Part shown: one piece after another, positions 8,469-19,016 of the stretch
Layout of the letters: each line of letters starts with the position of its first letter
Position numbering within the stretch: position 1 is the stretch's first letter
Assembly: GCA_028290305.1 (NCBI GenBank)
Contig: JAQGKC010000140.1
Location: forward strand, 1-34,614
Reading direction: 5' to 3'
From: Bradyrhizobium sp.
GTDB lineage: Bacteria; Pseudomonadota; Alphaproteobacteria; Rhizobiales; Xanthobacteraceae
Length of the DNA: 34,614 bases
Program-made: the position numbers and the translations under genes
Notes under the pieces: model-generated
Told to the model about the DNA's origin: nothing
Seen by the model: only the letters and a program-made list of their open reading frames with translations
Databases searched by the model: none

Positions 8469-8900
8469 TTAATCGCCAAACAAGACGGCGTGCATGATCC
8501 GTCCCGGTAGCAGCGTGAACAGCCCTGCGATAACGAGTGCACCGGAGAAAACAAGGACCATGATGCGTCGGTGGTCGGCGATCTCGTGACGGTGCGCTTT
8601 CCACACGCCGAGTGGAACTGTCACCAGCGTGAAGATCGACAGCAGGTGGATCGGGCTCCAGGGACCTACCAGCCGGATTTGGTGGATCCAGAACGAACTG
8701 ACCGCCACCGAGACCATCAAGCCAACCCAGATCCAGCCGAGCGTGCGATGAGGCAAGGTTCCCTTCGGCGCAGCAAGCTGGACGACGCCCAGCACGAATG
8801 CAGCCATTGCCGCGAAGGCATGAAGGGGAATCTGGGGAGCGGCGTTGAGCAGCGGCGCAAAGCTCACAATGGGCCCCCCGGATTTCGGCTTGGCATCCAA
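8469..8900 (-). CDS. DUF2306 family membrane protein
   Basis: The 143-residue product has four predicted membrane helices (HAFAAMAAFVLGVVQLAA, LGWIWVGLMVSVAVSSFWI, HLLSIFTLVTVPLGVW, IMVLVFSGALVIAGLFTLLPG). It carries the family pattern APKGTLPHRTLGWIWV, SPIHLLSIFTL, HRRIM and FTLLPGRIMH. Biochemical function of DUF2306 is not known; histidines inside and beside the helices hint at metal or haem contact. The frame opens with TTG at 8900, and a GTG at 8867 after a G-rich run is an equally good start. It lies upstream of gyrA in the same direction but 227 bases away. Confidence 0.8.
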   Translation of the reverse strand: MDAKPKSGGPIVSFAPLLNAAPQIPLHAFAAMAAFVLGVVQLAAPKGTLPHRTLGWIWVGLMVSVAVSSFWIHQIRLVGPWSPIHLLSIFTLVTVPLGVWKAHRHEIADHRRIMVLVFSGALVIAGLFTLLPGRIMHAVLFGD

Positions 8901-8930
8901 GGCCGGAAATCCCTGGATCTCGCCCTATGT

Positions 8931-9204
8931 TAATACGATTTACATCGCCATCAAAGCGTCGCTGGGTCCACGTTATAACTTATAGATTTTATCAAATAGT
9001 AACATGCGCTTATTGTAATAAGTAAATGTGACACATTAATAATAATCGAGATTAAACCCTTGGCGCTTGCGCGCATCGCCCGTTTGATCGGATCGGCGCC
9101 GCTTTCGTTCGGCAAAGGTGGAAATCTCGCGCTGTCCTTCCGGGGTACTCGCATGGAAAACGCGGCCCAGGCGAGCCGCGTCCTCGTTGACTCCCGTTCC
9201 TGCC
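8931..9204. other. AT-rich intergenic stretch
   Basis: Positions about 8965-9060 are strikingly AT-rich compared with everything around them. They contain a dyad CTTATT-GT-AATAAG (9011-9024) and several TATA-like hexamers. No convincing gene is present. It probably holds the promoter for the DUF2306 gene and acts as the 3' flank of ssb. A foreign origin is possible but unsupported. Confidence 0.5.
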
Positions 9205-9696
9205 TCAGAACGGAATATCGTCGTCCATGTCGCTGTTGCGGGCGCCGGCCGCTACCGCACGACGCGGCGCCGCGCTTGACGGGCCGCTAGAGCCGAAATC
9301 GCCGCCGGAATCATCGGACCCGAAATTGCCGCCACCGCCGCCACTGCGGCCATCGAGCATGGTCAAGGTCGAGTTGAAGTTCTGCAGCACCACTTCGGTC
9401 GAATATTTCTCGACGCCGCTCTGGTCAGTCCACTTCCGCGTTTGCAGCTGGCCTTCAATGTAAACCTTGGCGCCCTTCTTCAGATACTGCTCGGCGATCT
9501 TGCACAGGCCTTCGCTGAAAATCACCACGCGATGCCATTCGGTTTTTTCCTTGCGCTCGCCGGTGTTTTTGTCGCGCCAGGTATCCGACGTCGCGATCCG
9601 CAGGTTGGCGATCGGCCGCCCATCCTGAGTCCGCTTGATTTCCGGATCGGCCCCAAGATTGCCAATCAGAATGACCTTGTTCACACTTCCCGCCAT
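9205..9696 (-). CDS. ssb: Single-stranded DNA-binding protein
   Basis: SSB coats single-stranded DNA during replication, recombination and repair, and recruits partner enzymes through its acidic tip. The 163 residues comprise an OB-fold (about 1-112, beginning [18 protein letters not shown], with [22 protein letters not shown] and [11 protein letters not shown]), a glycine-rich disordered linker, and the conserved C-terminal tip [15 protein letters not shown] Shine-Dalgarno precedes the ATG at 9696. A LexA box and a DnaA-box sequence lie about 165-210 bases upstream, so SOS control is likely. In E. coli ssb is divergent from uvrA; here a porin gene separates them. Confidence 0.97.
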   Translation of the reverse strand: MAGSVNKVILIGNLGADPEIKRTQDGRPIANLRIATSDTWRDKNTGERKEKTEWHRVVIFSEGLCKIAEQYLKKGAKVYIEGQLQTRKWTDQSGVEKYSTEVVLQNFNSTLTMLDGRSGGGGGNFGSDDSGGDFGSSGPSSAAPRRAVAAGARNSDMDDDIPF

Positions 9697-9861
9697 CGCC
9701 GCTCTCCACTCTCGAAATTTACTGGTCTGACTTTGCGCTCACACCGGGCGCTCACGCTTGCTGGCGCTCACACTTGCCGGCTTGAGCTCCGACATTGCCG
9801 TGGGACCATCTGAGGCCGACCCTATACGCTCGCCGATCCCGCGAGCCTGACGATCCCCGGG

Positions 9862-9870
9862 TTATCCACA
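9862..9870 (+). promoter_or_regulatory. Consensus DnaA-box sequence
   Basis: TTATCCACA is an exact match to the DnaA 9-mer. It lies 166 bases upstream of ssb and 22 bases from the LexA box. A single 9-mer can occur by chance, and no cluster of boxes is present, so a replication origin is not proposed. DnaA-linked control of ssb is a possibility only. Confidence 0.4.
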
Positions 9871-9891
9871 TATAGCATTCCTCCCCAGAAC

Positions 9892-9906
9892 GTTCCAGTT
9901 TTGTTC
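9892..9906. promoter_or_regulatory. LexA (SOS) box upstream of ssb
   Basis: GTTC-CAGTTTT-GTTC matches the direct-repeat operator GTTC-N7-GTTC recognised by alphaproteobacterial LexA. It lies 196 bases before the ssb start and 275 bases before the porin gene. ssb is the natural target because it is SOS-regulated in many bacteria and uvrA nearby carries a matching box. Confidence 0.7.
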
Positions 9907-10180
9907 CAGCGAGCGGCATATGAGATTTTGCTGGCGGTATTTCAATGCGGCAGCGGAACAACAGCGGCGTTGGGTTCCCTCAAAAAGTTCCACCGGGTTC
10001 CCGAAAGTCCTAAACAAATCATTACCTTCCGGCCGATACACTTGACGCGCGAGTGTTGCATTTCGGCGACGGCATTTCGGTATGAATCGGGATATATTGC
10101 TCGTGGAAGTTGGATAGCCGCGGGGGGGAACACCCGGGTTTAGACGCTTCGACCGAAGCGAACAAAGTTGGGAGAATATG

Positions 10181-10933
10181 ATGAAGAAGTTTTTGTTGGG
10201 TACGGTTGGTCTTATTGCATTAGGCGCGGCCGCTCCGGCGTCGGCAGCAGATCTCGCTGCACGTCCTTACACCAAGGCGCCCCCGATGATCGCTGCCGTC
10301 TATGACTGGAGCGGATTTTACATTGGCGCCAACGGCGGCTGGGGATCGAGCCACAATTGCTGGGATTTCAACACGCCGGGCGGCGCCTTCGTCGCTGCGG
10401 AAGGTTGTCATGATGCAACCGGCGGCGTCGCCGGTGGTCAAATCGGCTATCGCTGGCAGAGCAGCGCATGGGTATTCGGTCTCGAAGCCCAGGGCGACTG
10501 GGCCGATCTTCGCGGATCGAACACCAGCCTGTTCGCGCCGGCCTTCACCAACCGTTCGCGCATCGACGCGTTCGGCCTGTTCACCGGCCAGGTCGGTTAC
10601 GCCTGGAACAACGTCCTCGTCTACGTGAAGGGCGGCGCCGCGATCACCGATGATCGCAACGACGTGTTCACCACCGTCGGCAACGTCTTCGCTGCGGGCA
10701 CCGGCGATCAAACCCGCTGGGGCGGCACCGTTGGCGCCGGTCTGGAATACGGCTTTGCTCCGAACTGGTCGGTCGGCGTCGAATACGACCACCTGTTCAT
10801 GCAGGACAAGACCGTCACCTTCACCGCGCCGGGCGGCATATTTTTCGGAACCGACCGCATCCGTCAGGATGTCGATCTGGTCACCGTTCGCGTGAACTAC
10901 CGCTGGGGTGGCCCGGTCATCGCGAAGTACTGA
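10181..10933 (+). CDS. Outer-membrane beta-barrel protein (Omp25/Omp31 porin family)
   Basis: The 250-residue precursor has a signal peptide ([25 protein letters not shown]) and then an eight-strand-type barrel. Signs are [15 protein letters not shown] near the start, alternating aromatic strands ([61 protein letters not shown]) and a C-terminal strand [17 protein letters not shown] ending in an aromatic residue for BAM recognition. Omp25/31 relatives are abundant surface proteins of rhizobia and Brucella. ATG 10178 also exists, but GGGAGA (10169-10175) is better spaced for 10181. A strong terminator follows directly. Confidence 0.9.
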   Translation: MKKFLLGTVGLIALGAAAPASAADLAARPYTKAPPMIAAVYDWSGFYIGANGGWGSSHNCWDFNTPGGAFVAAEGCHDATGGVAGGQIGYRWQSSAWVFGLEAQGDWADLRGSNTSLFAPAFTNRSRIDAFGLFTGQVGYAWNNVLVYVKGGAAITDDRNDVFTTVGNVFAAGTGDQTRWGGTVGAGLEYGFAPNWSVGVEYDHLFMQDKTVTFTAPGGIFFGTDRIRQDVDLVTVRVNYRWGGPVIAKY

Positions 10934-10967
10934 TCTCAGCCTGAGCTGAGCATTCCTGAATAAGAAA

Positions 10968-10992
10968 AGGTCGGCCTCGCGCCGGCCTTTTT
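10968..10992 (+). terminator. Rho-independent terminator of the porin gene
   Basis: AGGTCGGC (10968-10975) and GCCGGCCT (10981-10988) form an 8-pair stem with one G-T wobble and a 5-base loop, followed by a run of T. It lies 35 bases after the porin stop and separates this highly expressed type of gene from uvrA. Confidence 0.9.
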
Positions 10993-11107
10993 GCTTGCCC
11001 CTCTTTTTATTTGTCCCTTGGGTTTCCTCGGCCCATGACGCCTGCGCTGCAACCCCATCCGCAACAAACCGTTGATGGCTTGCAAGCAGCACTGGAAATC
11101 GGCGCGC

Positions 11108-11122
11108 GTTCTTCCTATGTTC
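11108..11122. promoter_or_regulatory. LexA (SOS) box upstream of uvrA
   Basis: GTTC-TTCCTAT-GTTC fits the alphaproteobacterial GTTC-N7-GTTC operator and lies 83 bases before the proposed uvrA ATG. uvrA is a classic SOS gene, so the site is very likely functional. Its position also argues against the upstream TTG start at 11136, which would sit almost on top of the operator. Confidence 0.8.
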
Positions 11123-11204
11123 CGAGCGCACCCCATTGGCGTCCGATCCCGGTTTCCGGCGATGCGCGCCCGAACACAGCGCTTGCGCATCTGGAATTGC
11201 CGGC

Positions 11205-14186
<2,982 letters not shown>

Positions 14187-14190
14187 TGAT

Positions 14191-14442
14191 GTGGAAAATG
14201 CGTCTAACGAATATCTCGACGATCTCATTTTATCTCAAGCTCGTCATCGGCAACTGAAAGTTGCCCTGATTTTCGCGCGCGTCAGGCAAAAATGTGAAGT
14301 TGAAGACCGTCTTGTTAGCGACGAGAAATTGAACGAGCGGCTCCGATATCTAATTGACTCGGGCGAACTTGAAGCATTTGGAGACATTTCAAATTGGCGG
14401 TTCAGCGAAGTCCAGCTCAAAACGCAAAACGGCCAAGCGTAA
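14191..14442 (+). CDS. DUF3658-like small protein
   Basis: The 83-residue product starts with GTG at 14191, with GGAG (14180-14183) 7 bases before it and only 4 bases after the uvrA stop, so it is probably translated from the uvrA message. The sequence (YLDDLILSQARHRQLKVALI, then DEKLNERLRYLIDSGELEAFGDISNWRFSEVQL) follows the DUF3658 layout of a helix pair and a short winged-helix-like end, with RL-x2-L-x2-G-x-L-E-x2-G-D and a final R-x2-E-V. Function of DUF3658 is not established. Similarity is by eye, so the family call is tentative, while the reading frame is well supported by start and spacing. Confidence 0.65.
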   Translation: MENASNEYLDDLILSQARHRQLKVALIFARVRQKCEVEDRLVSDEKLNERLRYLIDSGELEAFGDISNWRFSEVQLKTQNGQA

Positions 14443-14443
14443 A

Positions 14444-14473
14444 ATAGCGGAGTAAAAGCGCTTACTCCGCTAT
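14444..14473. terminator. Perfect 12-bp hairpin between convergent genes
   Basis: ATAGCGGAGTAA (14444-14455) pairs exactly with TTACTCCGCTAT (14462-14473) over a 6-base loop. The right arm contains the stop codon and last codons of the minus-strand ATPase gene, and the left arm starts right after the plus-strand stop. No T-run follows on either strand, so it may act as a bidirectional terminator or 3'-end stabiliser. Confidence 0.6.
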
Positions 14474-15244
14474 CGCCGCCTCCACAAATCCCGCCGGATC
14501 GTCGCAGAACTCCCGCATGAGCCGGTAATGATCCGTCGCTTCAACGGTCACCGGCTCCAACCCGGACTTCGTCAACCGCAACAGCCGCGCGTTGGGATAA
14601 GCCATCAGCATTGGTGAATGCGTGGCCATGATGATCTGGCAAATCGCGGACTCCTCCATGCGACGCATCAGCTTGAGGAATTCCATCTGGCGTGCAGGTG
14701 ACAGCGCGGACTCCGGCTCATCGAAGATGAAGATGCCCTGCTTCTGACAGCGCTCTTCGAAGAAGCGCAAGAAGCCTTCGCCGTGTGAATGCGACAGAAA
14801 GTCTGGTGGGGTGCCGGGAAGAACGCCAGGAATTTCTTCAAGATTGACTTGGTCTTGATATCTCGCAACCGAGAAGAAGCTCTCCGCCCTGAAGAACCAG
14901 CCATTGGTGATCTTCGGTAGCCAGCTCGCGCGCAGCGCCTTCGAAAGCTCTCCACCCATCGCCTCGAGCGCGTTCGAGTGATCGACCGGCCTATAGCCTT
15001 TGCCGCCGCCGGCCTCGTCATATCCAGCGAGTACGGCGATCCCTTCCAGCAAGGTGGATTTCCCGGTGCCGTTTTCGCCGACGATGATGGTGATGGAGCG
15101 GTCGAAACTCAGCTCGAAGTCGTCTTGCAGGAACGGAAGACAAAACGGATAGGCCTTGGAGTCCGCGACGCGCGAGGGATCGAGCCAAAGCCGCCTGAGA
15201 TAAGGCGCAGGCATTTTGATCGTGCGATTTCGTCGTGAGCTCAT
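14462..15244 (-). CDS. Standalone AAA/ABC-type ATPase (COG3910-like)
   Basis: The 260-residue protein has a Walker A IIVGENGTGKSTLLEGIA, a Walker B IFIFDEPESALSP and a switch histidine in QIIMATHSPMLM. This is the single-domain predicted-ATPase group related to SMC/RecF/OLD nucleotide-binding domains. The ABC signature is not obvious, although ALSPARQMEFLKLM follows Walker B. No nuclease or membrane partner lies next to it, so a defence or repair role cannot be assigned. ATG 15244 is preferred; 15313 (adding 23 residues without family-like character) and 15214 (MPAPYLRRLWLDP) are alternatives. Confidence 0.8.
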   Translation of the reverse strand: MSSRRNRTIKMPAPYLRRLWLDPSRVADSKAYPFCLPFLQDDFELSFDRSITIIVGENGTGKSTLLEGIAVLAGYDEAGGGKGYRPVDHSNALEAMGGELSKALRASWLPKITNGWFFRAESFFSVARYQDQVNLEEIPGVLPGTPPDFLSHSHGEGFLRFFEERCQKQGIFIFDEPESALSPARQMEFLKLMRRMEESAICQIIMATHSPMLMAYPNARLLRLTKSGLEPVTVEATDHYRLMREFCDDPAGFVEAAIAE

Positions 15245-15455
15245 GTGCCCAGACCCAATGCAGCGTAGTTGTGCTGATATGCGGTCAGGTGTGTCGCACA
15301 CTGCATGGAACATAACAAGAACATTTTCATCTTAGGTAGTGTTTTGCCGACTGCGCTTAGCGCACCACGGGATCTAAACGACCAGCGCGACACTTATGAG
15401 TTATGGTCCGGCCGCTCTGCGATCCCGGGTCAAGCATATGAGCCGTCACAACTGA

Positions 15456-15758
15456 ATGCCCAGCGCCGCCTACACCCTCTTCCGCAAAGCGATCCTGGCC
15501 GAGCAGCAGATCGTCTGCACTTATGAAGGCCGCCACCGTGAACTGTGCCCGCATATCATCGGCACCAACAAAAGCGGCGAAGAGGTCGTGCTGGCGTGGC
15601 AGTTCGCCGGAGAAAGCAGTGGCAAGCTGCCGCAATGGCGGTGCCTGAGGCTCGCCAACGTCAGAAATGCCCGCGCGCGTGAAGGTCGAAACACGACGCA
15701 AACCTGCGTCAGCAACATCGATCTCGACGTCAATGTTCACGTCCGCAAGTTACGCTAG
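15456..15758 (+). CDS. Hypothetical protein, possibly WYL-related
   Basis: The 100-residue protein begins AAYTLFRKAILAEQQIVCTYEGRHRELCPHIIG-type sequence (shown in part: AILAEQQIVCTYEGR) and continues with VVLAWQFAGESSGKLPQWRC and a basic C-terminus ending VHVRKLR. The layout, a short helix then beta strands with a conserved Y and R-x2-P-H near the start and a W-Q-F-x-G patch, is reminiscent of a WYL sensor domain, but I would not name it firmly. It has no signal peptide, no membrane segment and no clear Shine-Dalgarno at ATG 15456. It converges with the DUF296 gene. Confidence 0.6.
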   Translation: MPSAAYTLFRKAILAEQQIVCTYEGRHRELCPHIIGTNKSGEEVVLAWQFAGESSGKLPQWRCLRLANVRNARAREGRNTTQTCVSNIDLDVNVHVRKLR

Positions 15759-15784
15759 CTTGTCGAGCGCAATAGCCACCGTCC

Positions 15785-16645
15785 TCACCGCAACACTTCC
15801 AGCACAAGCTCCATCGTCATCAGCACCGGATTGTCGCCACGCGTTAGCCGACCCTCGGCGAGGTCGCCCAGATAATCGACGAGTGCGATGTGGAGCTCTG
15901 CCTCTAGCGCACCGCCTGCGCCAGGTGCGATGACACCCGAACTGACAGCTAATTCCGTCGCAAAGGGTTCGACGATACGCCCACCCACAAAGCGCGCTCC
16001 GATGGTGCTGCCTACGCCACCGCGAAGTTTTGCGTGGTCGATGCCCCGTTCACGGCAGAAACTTTCCAGCGCGCCCGCAAAATCCTGGTTGGGCCGCAGC
16101 CGTAGCGCAAAGGCGCGGCTGGCGGTTTCAACACCGTTGGCAGAACAAGCGACTGGGCCAAACAGTTTGAAATTGGTCTCGGGATCGGGCTCCGCCGTGA
16201 AGATAGCGCCATCGAGACCGAAAGCATCGACCTCGAACGGCTCGGCGACAACGGTTTCCTCGGGCAGCACGTGGCCGCCGCCCACGCGCCCGCCGGCTTC
16301 CGTCCACAATCCGTGGCAATGGAAGAAGGGCGCGCCGTCACGCTGGCCGAACGTCATCGTCGCCAGTTTGAACCGGGTGATGCCGGCGGGCCGGAAGGTG
16401 TCGCTATAGAACGCCGCGTGCTGGCTGTCCCCGGACAGCGCCGGCATGACGTAGACAAAGGGGCCCAGCGCCCCACCCCTGATGTTCAGCGTACCGCTAG
16501 CAAATCCCTCCGCCGCAAAGCCGCGGCGCGCGGCTTCCAAGAGCGGCAGGCCGGCCTCCAGCGTAAACGAGAAGGCGCGACCGCGCGCTTCGACCCATTG
16601 GATGCGCTCGGGCACGACCGAACCGGGCTGGGCGATGCGCCGCAT
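15785..16645 (-). CDS. DUF296 (PPC) domain protein
   Basis: The 286 residues appear to hold two copies of the DUF296/PPC fold. One is centred on FFHCHGLWTEAGGRVGGGHVLPE (read as FFHCHGLW, then GGRVGGGHVLPE), the other on the C-terminal half, where LHIALVDYLGDLAEGRLTRG replaces the His-rich motif. PPC domains form trimers and in prokaryotes carry a metal-ligating His set; their reaction is unknown. The ATG shares one base with the stop of the upstream acyl-CoA synthetase (TGATG), so the two are translationally coupled, suggesting a role in the same acyl or aromatic acid pathway. No AT-hook is present, so it is not a plant-type DNA binder. Confidence 0.8.
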   Translation of the reverse strand: MRRIAQPGSVVPERIQWVEARGRAFSFTLEAGLPLLEAARRGFAAEGFASGTLNIRGGALGPFVYVMPALSGDSQHAAFYSDTFRPAGITRFKLATMTFGQRDGAPFFHCHGLWTEAGGRVGGGHVLPEETVVAEPFEVDAFGLDGAIFTAEPDPETNFKLFGPVACSANGVETASRAFALRLRPNQDFAGALESFCRERGIDHAKLRGGVGSTIGARFVGGRIVEPFATELAVSSGVIAPGAGGALEAELHIALVDYLGDLAEGRLTRGDNPVLMTMELVLEVLR

Positions 16646-18240
16646 CAGCCCGACTGTTTCATGGTGAGATCAAGCAGGCCGCGCGCCTCGAGTTCGTCGC
16701 GAACCAGCCGCTTCGGCACCTTGCCGTAGCCCGATTTCGGCAGCGCGTCCCAAAAGAAAAAGCGCTTCGGCATCTTGTAGCGCGGCACTTTCGTGGCGAG
16801 GAATCCCGCCATTTCAACTTCGGTCACGGGGCCCGCGCCCTCGCGCGGCACGCAGACGGCAATGCCGACTTCGCCCCAAACCGGATCGGGGACGCCGAGC
16901 ACCGCAACCTCGCCGATGGAAGGATGCGTCAGGATCTTCTCCTCGACCTCGCGCGGGTAGATGTTGGAGCCGCCGGATATGTACATGTCCGAGGCGCGGC
17001 CGGTGATATAGACGAACCCCTCTTCATCCGTATGGCCGAGATCGCCGGTGCGAAACCAGCCGTCGCGGAAGGCTTTAGCGTTAGCTTCCGGATTGTCGTA
17101 GTAGCCGGCGAAGACGGCGGGGCCGATGACGCAGATCTCTCCGGTCTCGAAGGGTTTCAGTTCGCGACCGTCGTCGCCCTGGATCGAGACCTGCATGCCC
17201 GTACGCTCGAATCCGCAGGTGCCGATCCGCGCATGCGGCCCGTCCTCGGGGTCGTGCAGGGCCGGCGGCAGCACCGTGATGTTGCCGGTGACTTCGCCGA
17301 GCCCGAAATATTGCACCAGCACCTTGCCGAGCTTGTTCAGCGCAGCCTTCTGGTCTTCGCGGTACATCGGCGCGCCAGCGTAGATGATGTAGCGCAGCGA
17401 TGAATGATCGGTGCGGTCGGCTGCGGGATGCTCGACCATCATCTTCAGGATGGTCGGCACCGTGAAGATATTGCTGACGCGATGGGTCTCGATCAGCCGG
17501 AACGCTTCGGCGATATCAAAGCGCTCCGATGGCAGCAAAATGGTCGGCACGCCGCGCGCGGTTTGCACGAGTTGATGGATGCCCGCGCCGTGCGACAACG
17601 GCGCGACCACCAGCGACGCATCGCGCTCCGTCGTGCCCGGCATCAGGTCGGCGAGATGGTTGGTGACGACAAAAGCCATCTGGCCATGGGTCAGCACGGC
17701 CGCCTTGGAGCGTCCTGTCGTGCCTGAGGTGAAGAAGAACCAGCAGGGGTCGTCATATTCGACCGCTGTGTTCTCGACGTGCGCGCCCGCATGCGCAGCA
17801 ATCGCTGCGCTCAGCGACGTCTCGCCGAATGCGCCCTCGCCGATCCGCCAGGTGAAATCAAGCGCGGGACTCGACGCTTTGACCGCAGCAGCGTGTTCAG
17901 GAAAATCGCCGTGGCACAGTAACGCCTTGGCGCCGGAGGCGGTGGCGAGATAGGCGACCTCGTCCGGCATCAGCCTGAAATTGGTGGGCACCCACACCGC
18001 GCCGAGCCGGAAGGCCGCGAACATCGACCAGAACATCTCGTCGCAATTCTTCGAATGCACGAGGATACGGTCGCCCTTGACGATACCGCGCGCGGCGAGC
18101 GCTGCAGCCAGTGCCGAGACGAGGCCGTCGATCTCGCGCCAGGTCCAGGATTTTTCGCCCCAGATGAAGCCTGCGCGTTCGCCGTGCCGGCGCGCGTTCT
18201 GCGTCAATAGATGCGCCAGATTCATCATCCGGCGCGACAT
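16645..18240 (-). CDS. Acyl-CoA synthetase (AMP-forming, class I adenylate-forming)
   Basis: The enzyme activates a carboxylic acid with ATP and joins it to CoA. The 531 residues show all core motifs: FFFTSGTTGRSKAAVLTHG (phosphate loop), YFGLGEVTGNI, GYYDNPEANAKAFRDGWFRTGDLG, VYITGRASDMYISGGSNIYP, and the C-terminal lysine in PKSGYGKVPKRLV. The substrate (medium or long fatty acid, or aryl acid) cannot be told from sequence. The frame is open further upstream to 18414, but that part overlaps another gene and looks non-coding; ATG 18240 is preferred, and 18228, 18225 or a GTG at 18288 are possible. It is coupled to the DUF296 gene by TGATG. Confidence 0.92.
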   Translation of the reverse strand: MSRRMMNLAHLLTQNARRHGERAGFIWGEKSWTWREIDGLVSALAAALAARGIVKGDRILVHSKNCDEMFWSMFAAFRLGAVWVPTNFRLMPDEVAYLATASGAKALLCHGDFPEHAAAVKASSPALDFTWRIGEGAFGETSLSAAIAAHAGAHVENTAVEYDDPCWFFFTSGTTGRSKAAVLTHGQMAFVVTNHLADLMPGTTERDASLVVAPLSHGAGIHQLVQTARGVPTILLPSERFDIAEAFRLIETHRVSNIFTVPTILKMMVEHPAADRTDHSSLRYIIYAGAPMYREDQKAALNKLGKVLVQYFGLGEVTGNITVLPPALHDPEDGPHARIGTCGFERTGMQVSIQGDDGRELKPFETGEICVIGPAVFAGYYDNPEANAKAFRDGWFRTGDLGHTDEEGFVYITGRASDMYISGGSNIYPREVEEKILTHPSIGEVAVLGVPDPVWGEVGIAVCVPREGAGPVTEVEMAGFLATKVPRYKMPKRFFFWDALPKSGYGKVPKRLVRDELEARGLLDLTMKQSG

Positions 18241-18331
18241 CCGTGTTAGGCCGCCGCGCGGCGCGGCCGTGCTATCGGTCCCGGTCACGTGGAGCGCTCC
18301 AAATACGGCTTGGCCATGGATCGGGCACCCT

Positions 18332-18532
18332 TCACCTTCGCCCCATGAACACGCCTGCCGCCAGTAGCACCACACCTGCCACGCCGGCGACGATGCCGTG
18401 CTTGGCATGCACATGCGTCACGCCCGCCTCGTATCCGGGGAGAAAGCTGGGCAGTTGGTCTGCCGGCATCAGGAAATAGACGGCGGCAACGATGAGCAGC
18501 ACGACGCCCAGCAGTGAGACGATGAGCTTCAT
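18332..18532 (-). CDS. Small two-helix membrane protein
   Basis: The 66-residue product consists of two hydrophobic helices (LIVSLLGVVLLIVAAVYFLM and GIVAGVAGVVLLAAGVFMG) joined by a polar hairpin (PADQLPSFLPGYEAGVTHVHAKH). The start at 18532 is chosen because GGGAGGA lies 6-8 bases before it, although the frame is open to 18610. It lies 91 bases upstream of the acyl-CoA synthetase in the same direction. Function unknown; not a recognised family. Confidence 0.75.
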   Translation of the reverse strand: MKLIVSLLGVVLLIVAAVYFLMPADQLPSFLPGYEAGVTHVHAKHGIVAGVAGVVLLAAGVFMGRR

Positions 18533-18695
18533 GGGTTGGTCCTCCCAAACAGGCAACTGACGGACCATTTTCGCTGGTCTCGTCCTACGCGTAAATTGAA
18601 CCAGATTCACGCGCGCTTGTTAATGGCCACCGGGCCGGTCGTCCATCACTCAAACTTCGTACCGCGTCATTCCCTCCGGGGCGCGCTAGCAACCA

Positions 18696-18784
18696 TAGCC
18701 CGGATGGAGCGTAGCGAAATCCGGGAATATCCCGGTCTTCATATAAGCTTTTCCTGCATTTCGCTTCGCTGCATACAGGCTACA
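18696..18784. repeat. Imperfect inverted repeat (TAGCC-type Bradyrhizobium element)
   Basis: The arm at 18696-18725 (TAGCCCGGATGGAGCGTAGC...) matches the complement of 18753-18782 at about 24 of 30 positions, with the shared core AGCGAAAT. The two can fold into a long hairpin with a 27-base loop. Sequences of the form TAGCCCGGATGGAGCGCAGC are, to my knowledge, a frequent intergenic repeat in Bradyrhizobium. It fills much of the gap between the mini zinc-finger gene and the small membrane-protein gene. Confidence 0.7.
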
Positions 18785-18795
18785 ACAAAGTGTAT

Positions 18796-18924
18796 TCACC
18801 GCAGCCCGGTCCCACCGCAGCGCTGGCATTTTACAACTTTATCGCCCTTCTTCAGCAGGCCCTTGCCCTCGCAATTCTTGCACTTCTGCTTCTTCTTGAT
18901 ATTGGGACCTTTGTCGTTGGCCAT
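18796..18924 (-). CDS. 42-residue DnaJ-type zinc-finger protein
   Basis: This very small gene encodes MANDKGPNIKKKQK followed by C-K-N-C-E-G-K-G and C-Q-R-C-G-G-T-G, the paired CxxCxGxG repeats that make one zinc centre of the DnaJ cysteine-rich domain. A TGGAGG Shine-Dalgarno ends 5 bases before ATG 18924, which supports real translation. There is no J domain. A basic, likely unstructured N-terminus precedes the finger. It could be a free chaperone-type finger, a metal buffer or an RNA-binding peptide; the sequence does not decide. It is divergent from the DUF3828-like gene at 19017. Confidence 0.75.
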   Translation of the reverse strand: MANDKGPNIKKKQKCKNCEGKGLLKKGDKVVKCQRCGGTGLR

Positions 18925-19016
18925 GATAGCCTCCAGGCGATGATTTCGCGCACACGACCATGAGCCAATGACGCGTTCTGGTCTATAAGCACCATCATAG
19001 CTGATTTGAGGACTCC

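Noticed and set aside
8951..9154. 67-codon minus-strand frame in the AT-rich gap
   Set aside because: There is a hydrophobic stretch, but no Shine-Dalgarno and no recognisable family; the AT bias alone explains the hydrophobic codons.
9862..9906. Replication origin
   Set aside because: There is only one DnaA-box sequence, no cluster and no AT-rich unwinding region close by; dnaA and dnaN are absent.
9976..10003. Extra GTTC repeats near the porin gene as further LexA boxes
   Set aside because: Spacings between the GTTC units are 9 and 6 bases, not the required 7.
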